NCBI GenBank assembly: GCA_022819945.1 | Contig: JAJEGI010000092.1 | Span: 1-37,249 of the forward strand | Direction: 5' to 3' | Origin: Candidatus Poribacteria bacterium | GTDB taxonomy: Bacteria > Poribacteria > WGA-4E > WGA-3G | Length of the DNA stretch: 37,249 bases | Shown: piece after piece, positions 23,472 to 31,593 of the stretch | How positions within the stretch are numbered: the first letter of the stretch is position 1 | How the letters are laid out: the number at the start of each line of letters is the position of its first letter | Position numbers and translations under genes: made by a program | Notes under the pieces: model-generated | Seen by the model: only the letters and a program-made list of their open reading frames with translations | Database searches by the model: none | What the model was told of the DNA's origin: nothing

Positions 23472-25085
23472 CTATCTCAGAATCGCTAACTTCTCCAGAT
23501 ATGTATATGTCTCGCCTTTGGAAACGACCGAAATATGGCACACATAAATCCCCGGAGACACCGCTAATCCATAAGCGGTCTGCTGATTCCACCAAGTCCG
23601 CCAGATAGTTTGATTTAGCCGATCTGCGACCCCTTCAATCCGCTTTATGAGACTACCGTCGGCATCATAAATCAGAACTTGCATTTCGGTTATCTCCGTA
23701 TTCGCCTCAACTCGGAATTCAGTTAAACCGTCCGAACGTACGGGGTTCGGAAAAACCACTACGTCTCTCCACGCGAAGGCTTGTGTCAAAATTACAGACT
23801 GCGCAACTGAGACGGCGCCGAGTGGATACCGGGCTATTACGCGGAGTGTATTCTCTCCAGTCTTCAACGGCACCTTTGCTGTATAGGTTTGTGTTTCCCG
23901 ATGCAGCACCGCCTCTGTCTGGCTTGGATGAACAACGATATCGATTGGGAAATCTGAATGAAATGTTCCGTTAATTGTTAACTCACTCTCCTGCGTAGTG
24001 GATGGGAGTTCTAACGTTACTTGGGGCGCCTGCCGGGTTGGGTTAAACATGTCTGTGAGAAGGCTATCTATCGTGATAAGCACGAGTTGTGTTACTTTTT
24101 TCACCAAATCGAAGTTCACTTTATCAGCGGTATCCGCAGCGGTGTGATAGAACGGATTGGCATCGTAATTTTGGGAATCGCGCCAGGGTGTCGAACTCTC
24201 AGTTAAAGTGACGGCGTTGTATCCGTTGTCCCAGAAGGGTTTGTGAGAAGAAATATCGATGAATTCGTCTTGCGTGCGGCGGATTTTCAAGCCGACACCG
24301 TACCACCCATTTGCGATAATGAGGGCACGACTGATCCAAGCGGAATCGTTATTGGCAATGATTTCAACGAGATCGCTTTTCCAATTGAAACCGAACATGT
24401 CTAAGTTAAAAACGGCGACGATCTTCTCCCGCGCGAAGTCTATGTCAATATCGCCATCTATCTTTATCGCCGACGCGTGCCGAACATACTGCCGACTGCC
24501 GAGAAAACCGAGTTCCTCACTCCCTAATGCCACAAATCGCAACTCGTGATCGTATTCGTAGCGACTTAAGAGAAACGCGATTTCCAGCATCGCTGCGACC
24601 CCTGTGCCGTTATTATTTGCGCCGGGTGCAGTAGATGCTAACGGGTTCCAATTCGGTTCACGCGATGCTTGCGTATCATAATGTGCACAGACAATAAAGA
24701 TACGCCTGCTGGTCGAATCTGATCGCGGTGGTAAAACAGCGACGACGTTCCGAATACCGCCAAAAACTTGTTCACTTATCTGTAGACGCGGGGAACGACG
24801 AAACTGATTTTTAATGTACCGCACAGTGTTATCCGTTGCTTTACGGTGGTGCGCGCTGCGGGTCCGGTAAGCGTGGGAGTTTCCCGGATTGATGTTGTCT
24901 TGTAGAGCTACCACTTGTGCTTTAAGGGCATCGGATTGTACGCGTGTGAGCAGTTCATCGCCACGATGTGAAAGATTACTGTTATCTTCCGCCACAACAG
25001 AGAGCGAAACAGATAGAAGCAGGAGAAGAAGGAGCGTATAGTTTTTTAGAGCAACTGGAGAGGTACGCCTTAATTGCCTTGACAT
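23472..25085 (-). CDS. Secreted M28-family peptidase-like protein with C-terminal FlgD-like domain
   Basis: The 537-aa protein has a signal peptide (basic MSRQLRRTS, then LLLLLLLSVSLS, cleavage near VVAED). The M28 core is evident: VCAHYDTQ with His135 and Asp137, APGANNNGTG (153-162), GSEELGFLGSRQY with Glu190/191, FNLDMFGFNW and FYHTAADTADKV. In the Streptomyces aminopeptidase reference the motif at 157-159 is NDN and its Asp bridges the two zinc ions; here the equivalent residue is Asn158. The other four ligands are present. This change may leave a one-metal or inactive enzyme. The C-terminal ~100 residues (VVFPNPVRSD to SPGIYVCHIS and ending LAILR) resemble those of the M6 protease. ATG 25085 has no clear ribosome-binding site. 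Confidence 0.85.
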   Translation of the reverse strand: MSRQLRRTSPVALKNYTLLLLLLLSVSLSVVAEDNSNLSHRGDELLTRVQSDALKAQVVALQDNINPGNSHAYRTRSAHHRKATDNTVRYIKNQFRRSPRLQISEQVFGGIRNVVAVLPPRSDSTSRRIFIVCAHYDTQASREPNWNPLASTAPGANNNGTGVAAMLEIAFLLSRYEYDHELRFVALGSEELGFLGSRQYVRHASAIKIDGDIDIDFAREKIVAVFNLDMFGFNWKSDLVEIIANNDSAWISRALIIANGWYGVGLKIRRTQDEFIDISSHKPFWDNGYNAVTLTESSTPWRDSQNYDANPFYHTAADTADKVNFDLVKKVTQLVLITIDSLLTDMFNPTRQAPQVTLELPSTTQESELTINGTFHSDFPIDIVVHPSQTEAVLHRETQTYTAKVPLKTGENTLRVIARYPLGAVSVAQSVILTQAFAWRDVVVFPNPVRSDGLTEFRVEANTEITEMQVLIYDADGSLIKRIEGVADRLNQTIWRTWWNQQTAYGLAVSPGIYVCHISVVSKGETYTYLEKLAILR

Positions 25086-25125
25086 GAGCGCAGAAATTTT
25101 GTATCCTATTTATAAAGTTGTATTC

Positions 25126-25154
25126 ATTTTAACAGATTTCGTCGTGATTGTAAA
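25126..25154 (-). promoter_or_regulatory. Sigma70-like promoter of the M28 gene
   Basis: On the minus strand TTTACA (complement of 25149-25154) and TAAAAT (complement of 25126-25131) are 17 nt apart and 40 nt upstream of the ATG. The divergent GTPase gene begins 75 nt away on the other side. Confidence 0.58.
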
Positions 25155-25228
25155 CAGAGTTCGTGTTCATTACGCTAAACCGATGTATGTAAAAACTTCC
25201 ACGCACAACGACGGAAATAGACAAGAAA

Positions 25229-26179
25229 ATGCCAGCAAATTTACCCCCGACCTACTACAAACTCAAACACCAACATGAAGCCGCCAAGACAGATGAAGAA
25301 CGACTCAGCCTGTTAGAGGAGATGTTGCGGATCATACCAAAACACAAAGGCTCAGAAAAGGTGGTTTCGGATATCCGTCGTCGTATTGCTGCGCACAAAA
25401 GGGCACCCGCGGAGAAAGGGAAAGGATCTGGAAAAAGAAGTTATAGCGAACATATTCCGAAACAGGGGGCGGGACAGATAGTGATTTTGGGACCCCCAAA
25501 TGCCGGGAAGTCGCAGATCGTCGCAAAGTTCACCAACGCCAAACCGGAGGTATCATCAACACCTTACACGACGACGCTGCCATTGGTCGGGATGCTCCGT
25601 TATGAGAATATCCAATTTCAACTCATTGACACCCCCTCTATCATGCAGGATTTTATTTCACCGACCGTGCTAACGCTCACCCGAAACGCCGATATCGCGC
25701 TACCGGTGGTAAGTCTCGCCAGTGATAACCTATTAGACGATCTGGACATGGTGACGGCACTCCTTAACGAAGCAGACAGAGACCCTCCAGAAAATGGACA
25801 TCTTATCGTGGCAAACCAACTCGACGCAGTAGGCGCAGACGAGCGGTTGGAGATTCTCAAAGAATTATACGGTGAGACCTTTCAAATCTACCCGATTTCT
25901 GCTGAAACAGAGGACGGTAAAGAGACTTTACTTCACGCACTCTATACGGCGTTAGACATCTTGCGTGTTTATCCGAAGGCACCCGGCAAGGCAGTGGAAC
26001 GCGATGACCCGATTGTGCTTCCTATCGGTTCAACTGTTCTTGATGCCGCTATGGGGCTACACAAAGATTTCGAGGAATTCAAATTCGCACGGATATGGGG
26101 ACCTGAATGGCACGATGGCCAATCTGTGAGTCGCAACGATGTTGTTTATGATGGAGATGTAGTCGAGTTTCATTTGTAG
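25229..26179 (+). CDS. DRG/Obg-like GTPase with C-terminal TGS domain
   Basis: The 316-aa protein begins with a helical, basic region (about 1-78), then a GTPase domain with G1 GPPNAGKS (88-95), a G2-like segment STPYTTTLPLVGML, G3 DTPS (134-137), G4 NQLD (196-199) and G5 SAE (224-226). A TGS domain ends the protein (about 246-316: RVYPKAPGKA, LPIGSTVLDAAMGLHKDF, FKFARIW and DVVYDGDVVEFHL). This architecture is that of the DRG family, which is typical of archaea and eukaryotes and acts in translation. The usual G4 is NKxD and G3 is DxxG; here G4 is NQLD and G3 DTPS, so nucleotide specificity or hydrolysis may be changed. ATG 25229 has a poor ribosome-binding site. The VWA gene follows 26 nt later. 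Confidence 0.82.
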   Translation: MPANLPPTYYKLKHQHEAAKTDEERLSLLEEMLRIIPKHKGSEKVVSDIRRRIAAHKRAPAEKGKGSGKRSYSEHIPKQGAGQIVILGPPNAGKSQIVAKFTNAKPEVSSTPYTTTLPLVGMLRYENIQFQLIDTPSIMQDFISPTVLTLTRNADIALPVVSLASDNLLDDLDMVTALLNEADRDPPENGHLIVANQLDAVGADERLEILKELYGETFQIYPISAETEDGKETLLHALYTALDILRVYPKAPGKAVERDDPIVLPIGSTVLDAAMGLHKDFEEFKFARIWGPEWHDGQSVSRNDVVYDGDVVEFHL

Positions 26180-26205
26180 TCGCTTAAAGCAAAAGGAGAG
26201 GAGAG

Positions 26206-27798
26206 ATGTTAAGACGAAAAACGGCATCACCATATTTTGTATACTCGCTCCTTATTCACTCTGTGTTATTGTTGGTCGTGTGGGGGTTAGTGCCAAAACC
26301 GATCTCCGAAGACGCGTTCTACGATAGCATAACAACTTGGATAACGCGCGCCAAGCCACTTCCGACAGTTAAACCGCCTGTCTTTGTTGAACCTGCCGTG
26401 TCTCCCGAACCTGCCACACCTAAGATAGTGAAAGAAGAAAAACCGCCCACACCGCCGAAACCGAAAGCGGGTTTAAGCACAACTTGGCAACTAACGGAGC
26501 AAGACTCAGTAAATCTGCCGAGATCCGAACCACGCAGACAAGAGCATTCAAAGCGCGGAGAGCAAGGCGGGAGTAGACTCTCACACGCAAACGCTATAGC
26601 AGGGAAACCCGCGGACTATACTGCCGAAAATCGGCTCACACCGAATTCGGTCGATCAACCCATAACAACACTGCCATCCACATCAAAAGCAGACTATGTA
26701 GCACCGCAAGGCGAAATGAAACCTGTTGCTTTAGAGGCGGATAATACCCTAAACGGTTCTGGTACCTCGCCAACAATTGATGCCCCAAAAATCCATTACG
26801 GTAGTGAACGCGGCGACGCGCTTCGAGCGACAAGCATGGGGAATAGTTGGGGTGGCGGTGGCACCTCCGGCGGTGGTAGTGTAGGCGGTGCTTTTGTCTA
26901 TATGATGAAGGACATTGCCCATACACTCGCTGAAGCGAGTACGGCGCAGAAAGTCGATATTGTTTTTGTCCTTGATGAAACCGCAAGTATGGTCGATAAC
27001 ATTCGAGGGATCCGCGCGTATGTCGATTTCCTACTTGAGGCTATGGCACGAGACGGACACGACGTTACTTTTGGACTGGTGACATTCACGGATAAAACAA
27101 AAAATTATGGACGCACCGATGATATTGGGGATTTCAAGAATTGGCTTGCTAAAATCGGCGTTGATGGTGGTGGTGACATCGCAGAAGCAGGCTTAGATGG
27201 ACTCATGGACGCGGTAAAGGAGACGAAGTTTCGTAAAGATGCACAACGCTTCATTATCTTGGCGAGCGACGGTGCTTTTCATGATGCTGACTACAATGGC
27301 AGGTCCGCTTACAGTCTGGACGCGGTTATTGAAGCACTACAACGTGAAAAGGTGCGTGTGGATGTGATCGGAATTGATTACCTGCCGATCCGACAGATCG
27401 CATTGGCAACAGGCGGTACGTGGCGTGCAATCCCCGGTAGAGGCTATTTTGAATACGTGCCACCATTGACCTTGACCGTAAAACTGTTCTCCAAGTTAGG
27501 CACGTTGCGTTTTGAAGACGGACAAATGGACGATAACATCACTGTCTATATTAATAATCCGCCACGTCCGAAGCGACTCACTTTGACATGGAAGGTGCTC
27601 AATCCTTTGGGGGAGAGATGCTACGGTCCTTTTACAGAAGAAAAAACGATCCCCGATGATGGCTCAACCAAAGTAGAGCTGACACCCGTGATTAATAACG
27701 ATATATTTCAGGCGATGCCGGGGGTTTATACTATTATTTATCGTCTTGAAAACGAGCAAGGACACCAGAGCATCCTACGACGGACGCTAACGTTTTAG
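26206..27798 (+). CDS. TonB-like N-terminal anchor with proline-rich linker and VWA domain
   Basis: The 530-aa protein starts at ATG 26206 behind AAAGGAGAGGAGAG. It has one N-terminal membrane helix (about 12-28, VYSLLIHSVLLLVVWGL), as in TonB-type proteins, followed by a proline-rich stretch (about 58-90) and a long low-complexity linker ending in NSWGGGGTSGGG. The VWA domain spans about 250-420: DIVFVLDETAS with Asp257 (MIDAS DxTxS instead of DxSxS), FGLVTFTDKT, GGGDIAEAGLDGL and FIILASDG with the third MIDAS Asp. The C-terminal part (about 430-530) is beta-rich. A role as a periplasmic metal-dependent adhesion or assembly protein is inferred. It sits in an operon-like run with the GTPase and the M20 amidohydrolase. 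Confidence 0.8.
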   Translation: MLRRKTASPYFVYSLLIHSVLLLVVWGLVPKPISEDAFYDSITTWITRAKPLPTVKPPVFVEPAVSPEPATPKIVKEEKPPTPPKPKAGLSTTWQLTEQDSVNLPRSEPRRQEHSKRGEQGGSRLSHANAIAGKPADYTAENRLTPNSVDQPITTLPSTSKADYVAPQGEMKPVALEADNTLNGSGTSPTIDAPKIHYGSERGDALRATSMGNSWGGGGTSGGGSVGGAFVYMMKDIAHTLAEASTAQKVDIVFVLDETASMVDNIRGIRAYVDFLLEAMARDGHDVTFGLVTFTDKTKNYGRTDDIGDFKNWLAKIGVDGGGDIAEAGLDGLMDAVKETKFRKDAQRFIILASDGAFHDADYNGRSAYSLDAVIEALQREKVRVDVIGIDYLPIRQIALATGGTWRAIPGRGYFEYVPPLTLTVKLFSKLGTLRFEDGQMDDNITVYINNPPRPKRLTLTWKVLNPLGERCYGPFTEEKTIPDDGSTKVELTPVINNDIFQAMPGVYTIIYRLENEQGHQSILRRTLTF

Positions 27799-27832
27799 GA
27801 CGCAAGCGATATACCTAAGGAAGATTGATGCA

Positions 27833-29056
27833 ATGCAGAAGGATCTAATTTTTCAACAGTGTCACCATCATTTTAATGATATTGTCGCCATCCGCCGTGA
27901 TATTCATCAACACCCTGAAATCGGATTTGATGTGCACCGGACGGCAGGTATTGCTGCTGATGCGCTGCATGCGCTCGGCATTCCAGTCAAAACAGGTATC
28001 GGTAAGACGGGTGTCGTTGGGGATTTAGAGGTGCCCGGCGCGACAAAACGTATCGCATTACGGGCAGACATGGACGCGCTCCCGATTCAAGAACTGACGG
28101 AGGTGCCTTTTAAATCGAAGATTGACGGCAAAGCACACCTCTGTGGACACGATGCGCACACGGCTATGCTGATTGGGACGGCACGGATCCTTTCACATCT
28201 CCGAAGTAGCCTCAAAACGCATGTTCGGTTCGTCTTCCAACCGAGTGAAGAGGTATTCCCGGGCGGGGCAGAGGCAATGATGGCTGATGGCGTGCTGGAA
28301 GATGTAGACGAAATCTACGGTATCCATGTCTTTCCGCTCTACGGTGTTGGAGAATACGCGACGTGTGTCGGTCCGATGCTCGCACAATCTGATACGTTTC
28401 GGATTACGCTCACAGGTAAGGGTGGACACGCTGCGTTTCCGCATCTTACTGTGGATCCAATTGTTATTGGCGCGCAGTTTGTGACAGCCGTGCAGTCGAT
28501 TGTCGCAAGAAATGTTAACCCTTTAGATTCAGCCGTCGTTAGTATCACGCAATTGCACGGCGGAGATGCGAACTTGCAAGAAGGTCTCACAGGTGCAGCA
28601 CTCAATGTTATCCCTCCGCAAGTGCTCATAGGTGGCACGGTGCGTACCCTCCAGAAATCGGTGCAGACACGTGTCCGCGAACAACTTGAGCGTCTCCTTG
28701 CAGGATTTGCGGATGCCAACAACGCTGCGTACACTTTCAAGTATCAAGAAGGGTGTCCTGTGACATATAACCACGAACCCTGTGTTAATGCAGCGACATC
28801 TGCAGCACGAGGTTTGGTCGGAGAAGACAACCTCATTTTTCCGGTGCCACCGATACTCGGTGGTGAAGATTTCGGTTGTTATTCTCAGGAGATTCCCGCC
28901 TGCTTCGTGATGGTGGGTGCCGGAAATGAAGAGAAAGGGATCGTGAATATGTGTCATCATCCACAATTTGATATTGACGAAAATTGCATGATTTACGGCA
29001 TGGCACTGCTGACAAGCCTTGCGATCCATCAAACATCCATAGAGAAACCTATCTAA
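27833..29056 (+). CDS. M20D-family amidohydrolase (N-acyl-amino acid/hippurate hydrolase-like)
   Basis: The 407-aa protein starts at ATG 27833, with AAGGAAGA upstream. It is a cytoplasmic metal-dependent amidohydrolase of the M20D group, which removes acyl groups from N-acylated amino acids or related amides. Visible motifs are the N-terminal RRDIHQHPEIGF (21-32), ALRADMDALPI, the metal site CGHDAH (Cys104, His106), FQPSEEVFPGGA with Glu140 as ligand and Glu139 as base, IYGIHVFP with His165, GEDFGCYSQEIP and a C-terminal CHHPQFDID. The length fits the family. The true substrate cannot be told from sequence. It lies 34 nt after the VWA gene. Confidence 0.88.
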   Translation: MQKDLIFQQCHHHFNDIVAIRRDIHQHPEIGFDVHRTAGIAADALHALGIPVKTGIGKTGVVGDLEVPGATKRIALRADMDALPIQELTEVPFKSKIDGKAHLCGHDAHTAMLIGTARILSHLRSSLKTHVRFVFQPSEEVFPGGAEAMMADGVLEDVDEIYGIHVFPLYGVGEYATCVGPMLAQSDTFRITLTGKGGHAAFPHLTVDPIVIGAQFVTAVQSIVARNVNPLDSAVVSITQLHGGDANLQEGLTGAALNVIPPQVLIGGTVRTLQKSVQTRVREQLERLLAGFADANNAAYTFKYQEGCPVTYNHEPCVNAATSAARGLVGEDNLIFPVPPILGGEDFGCYSQEIPACFVMVGAGNEEKGIVNMCHHPQFDIDENCMIYGMALLTSLAIHQTSIEKPI

Positions 29057-29131
29057 TAGAACCGAACAGGAACGATTCTAACCAATAATCACTTCAGCGC
29101 CACACCACATAATATAAAAACGGAGATTACA

Positions 29132-31441
29132 ATGCGACGAGGCGTTATCTTTCTTTTTCTTTTATCTCTTACCGTTGCCATCGGAGAACATTCATATACT
29201 TTTGCGCAGGTCCAACGCGTACCTACGACTCCCGCGGGGCGTCCGATGTTAGATCCGGTGGAAGCAGCGCACGATCATTACCACGAGGGGCGGTACGCAG
29301 AGGCGATTAAGGCGTACGAAGCCTTGCTTGAAAAAGGTATTCCCAATCAAGACGGTTCCTACACACCACTCCGTCAGAGCCCAAAAGATTCGATTCGCCT
29401 TATGTTAGGGCAGAGTTACGCCAAAACAGGTGAAGATGCCGCAGCACAGCGCATTTTCAGAGAAATTGTTGATGAAAATCCGAACGGCTCTTATGCCACG
29501 CGGGCGGTGCATCGCTTGGCAAACCTCCACTGGAACCGCTATCAGTTTAGGGAAGCGATATTGCAGTGCAAACAGATCCTCAATCAACATCCTGAAACTC
29601 CTGCTGCTGCGACTGCTGCCTATCTCGTCGGGCAATACGAACAAGCAGAAGGAAAATCTGAGGAAGCGATGAAAAGCTACAAGTATTTCCTTGACAACTT
29701 CCCGATCTCACCCTATCGAACGACCGCAGTTAATAGACTCATTCAACTTTATATCACAAATCAACGCTATGCAGAAGCCGAGAAACTGATTCAAGAACGG
29801 ATGCAACAGTATCCTGATGACATCAACCTGCTGGAACAATTGGCGGAACTTTATCAACAACAGGATGACTATCCAAAGGCTCTTGAACTTTACCGGAAGG
29901 CGATTATTCAGAATCCAGAAAATACAAACCTTCGTAAGAAGTTAGGCGCGCTTTATGCTGAGATGGGCAAAACCGAGCAAGCGGTAGCCGAATGGGAAAA
30001 ACTTGTGGCGGGTAATTTAAATCGATCCGACCGACATCAGCAACTCGGCACAATCTATCTTTCCCATAAAATGTATCCTGAAGCGATCGCGGCGTATCAG
30101 CAGGCGATTCGGTTGAATCCGCAAGATGGTTACCTCTATACACAATTGGCATCAGCGTATAAAATTCAGGGGAAAATCCAAGAAGCCGCAGATGTCTACA
30201 TTGATGCCTTGCAACGTGTGGGTCTTAGATGGAATCAACGAGAAGCCATCTGGAGCCAGATGCTTGAGATTTATCAAAGCATAGCACACAAACCCCTTCA
30301 GGAGAAACTCATCTCTCTGCTTCAGAAGCAGCAAGTACAATCCGGATACAATGCGAATATCGTTATGACACTCGGTGAACTCTTATTCTATGCAGAGAAG
30401 CCAACGCAAGCCCTCGAAACGTTCACACGACTTCACCGATCTTATCCGACACACATTGACACAACACTTGAAAGATACGCACGGATATTAGAACGTAACG
30501 AAAACCTTCAGGCTTCCGCTGACTTCTATAAGGCATTGATAGCAGGTTCTGCCGATAGTAACCGCGTCAGAAGCACCAGATCCAAGCTTGCGAAACTCTA
30601 CCAAAAGATGGAGCACTGGGATGCAGCGGTATCACTCTTGAAAGAACAGCTCCGCATCGGAACGGCTTCGGTTAGAGACAAGTTATTGCTCGGACGGTTG
30701 CAATTACAAGGACTTCGCGCACCGAAAACCGCTCAGATGACCTTTGAACCCTTGCTTACCCTACGCTTAACTGCCACCCAATTGACGGAAGCACAATTAG
30801 GTTTAGCGGAATGCCATGTTTTGCTGAAACGTTATACACTCGCGAGGGAAGTGCTTGAACCGATCGCCAACCGTACGAACCGATTCCGCGCCACTGCCCG
30901 AAAACTGATAGGCGACTCCTATTTCTTTGACGGTGACTTTGAGCAGGCTATCGAGGCGTACAATCTTGTCATCAAGATATCAAAATCTGACAGCCTGACA
31001 AATGACGCACTTGAACGCATCGTCCTCATCCAGAATCATCCCGATTACTTCAAAATCCCGCTTACGGATTATGCCACCGCTGTGCAACTTCAATTGAGCG
31101 GACAAACAGAAGCGGCACGACAGCAGTGTCAGCGGACGCTTGATGTCTACCCTGAATCCACTATCATCGATGACGTGTGGTTGCTTATCGGTAATACCTA
31201 TCGCGGAGAAGGTAAAGACGATGCGGCAATTGGTGCTTATGAACAAGTTGTCGCACAAGAAAGTCCGATCGCTGCGAAAGCGTTGATGAACATCGCCGAA
31301 ATTTATCGAGAAAACGCCGATTTCGCGAACGCCACCTCTACCTATACGACACTCATCACTGATTATCCAGAAAACGTTATCGTTGCGCATGCACGTCAGC
31401 AACTTGATGAACTTATGAAGGCGCAGGAGAAGCGAGAATAG
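29132..31441 (+). CDS. Secreted large tetratricopeptide-repeat protein
   Basis: The 769-aa protein starts at ATG 29132 (CGGAGA upstream) and has a signal peptide (hydrophobic residues about 5-18, cleavage near FAQVQ). The mature part is almost wholly helical TPR or TPR-like repeats. Examples are AHDHYHEGRYAEAIKAYEAL, LADLYQQ-type repeats (ELYQQQDDYPKALELYRKAI), LGTIYLSHKMYPEAIAAYQQ and LGSAYK-type helices, and a C-terminal set near GNTYRGEGKDDAAIGAYEQV. It resembles periplasmic scaffold proteins such as YbgF or BamD-like TPR proteins, but no specific partner is visible. It follows the M20 gene after 75 nt and could belong to the same envelope-related group. I find no catalytic domain. Confidence 0.85.
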   Translation: MRRGVIFLFLLSLTVAIGEHSYTFAQVQRVPTTPAGRPMLDPVEAAHDHYHEGRYAEAIKAYEALLEKGIPNQDGSYTPLRQSPKDSIRLMLGQSYAKTGEDAAAQRIFREIVDENPNGSYATRAVHRLANLHWNRYQFREAILQCKQILNQHPETPAAATAAYLVGQYEQAEGKSEEAMKSYKYFLDNFPISPYRTTAVNRLIQLYITNQRYAEAEKLIQERMQQYPDDINLLEQLAELYQQQDDYPKALELYRKAIIQNPENTNLRKKLGALYAEMGKTEQAVAEWEKLVAGNLNRSDRHQQLGTIYLSHKMYPEAIAAYQQAIRLNPQDGYLYTQLASAYKIQGKIQEAADVYIDALQRVGLRWNQREAIWSQMLEIYQSIAHKPLQEKLISLLQKQQVQSGYNANIVMTLGELLFYAEKPTQALETFTRLHRSYPTHIDTTLERYARILERNENLQASADFYKALIAGSADSNRVRSTRSKLAKLYQKMEHWDAAVSLLKEQLRIGTASVRDKLLLGRLQLQGLRAPKTAQMTFEPLLTLRLTATQLTEAQLGLAECHVLLKRYTLAREVLEPIANRTNRFRATARKLIGDSYFFDGDFEQAIEAYNLVIKISKSDSLTNDALERIVLIQNHPDYFKIPLTDYATAVQLQLSGQTEAARQQCQRTLDVYPESTIIDDVWLLIGNTYRGEGKDDAAIGAYEQVVAQESPIAAKALMNIAEIYRENADFANATSTYTTLITDYPENVIVAHARQQLDELMKAQEKRE

Positions 31442-31526
31442 TTTTCGGTTGTCAGAAAGAGTCGGCATTCGGCGTTCCGTTTTACCACTGAATGGTTCTG
31501 TCGGTGCTGGGGTGCTTGCTTTCCGA

Positions 31527-31556
31527 TTGAAATACAACGCCAATCTATGATAAAAT
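31527..31556 (+). promoter_or_regulatory. Sigma70-like promoter of acnA
   Basis: TTGAAA (31527-31532) and TAAAAT (31551-31556) are 18 nt apart, in the 152-nt gap before aconitase. A good ribosome-binding site, AAGGAG at 31581, follows. No operator is recognisable. Confidence 0.5.
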
Positions 31557-31593
31557 AATAAGAAAATATTTAGAAAACTAAAGGAGTTAGCAG

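Noticed and set aside
25084..25278. Small plus-strand frame in the M28-GTPase spacer
   Set aside because: It overlaps the promoter and the GTPase start, and has no ribosome-binding site.
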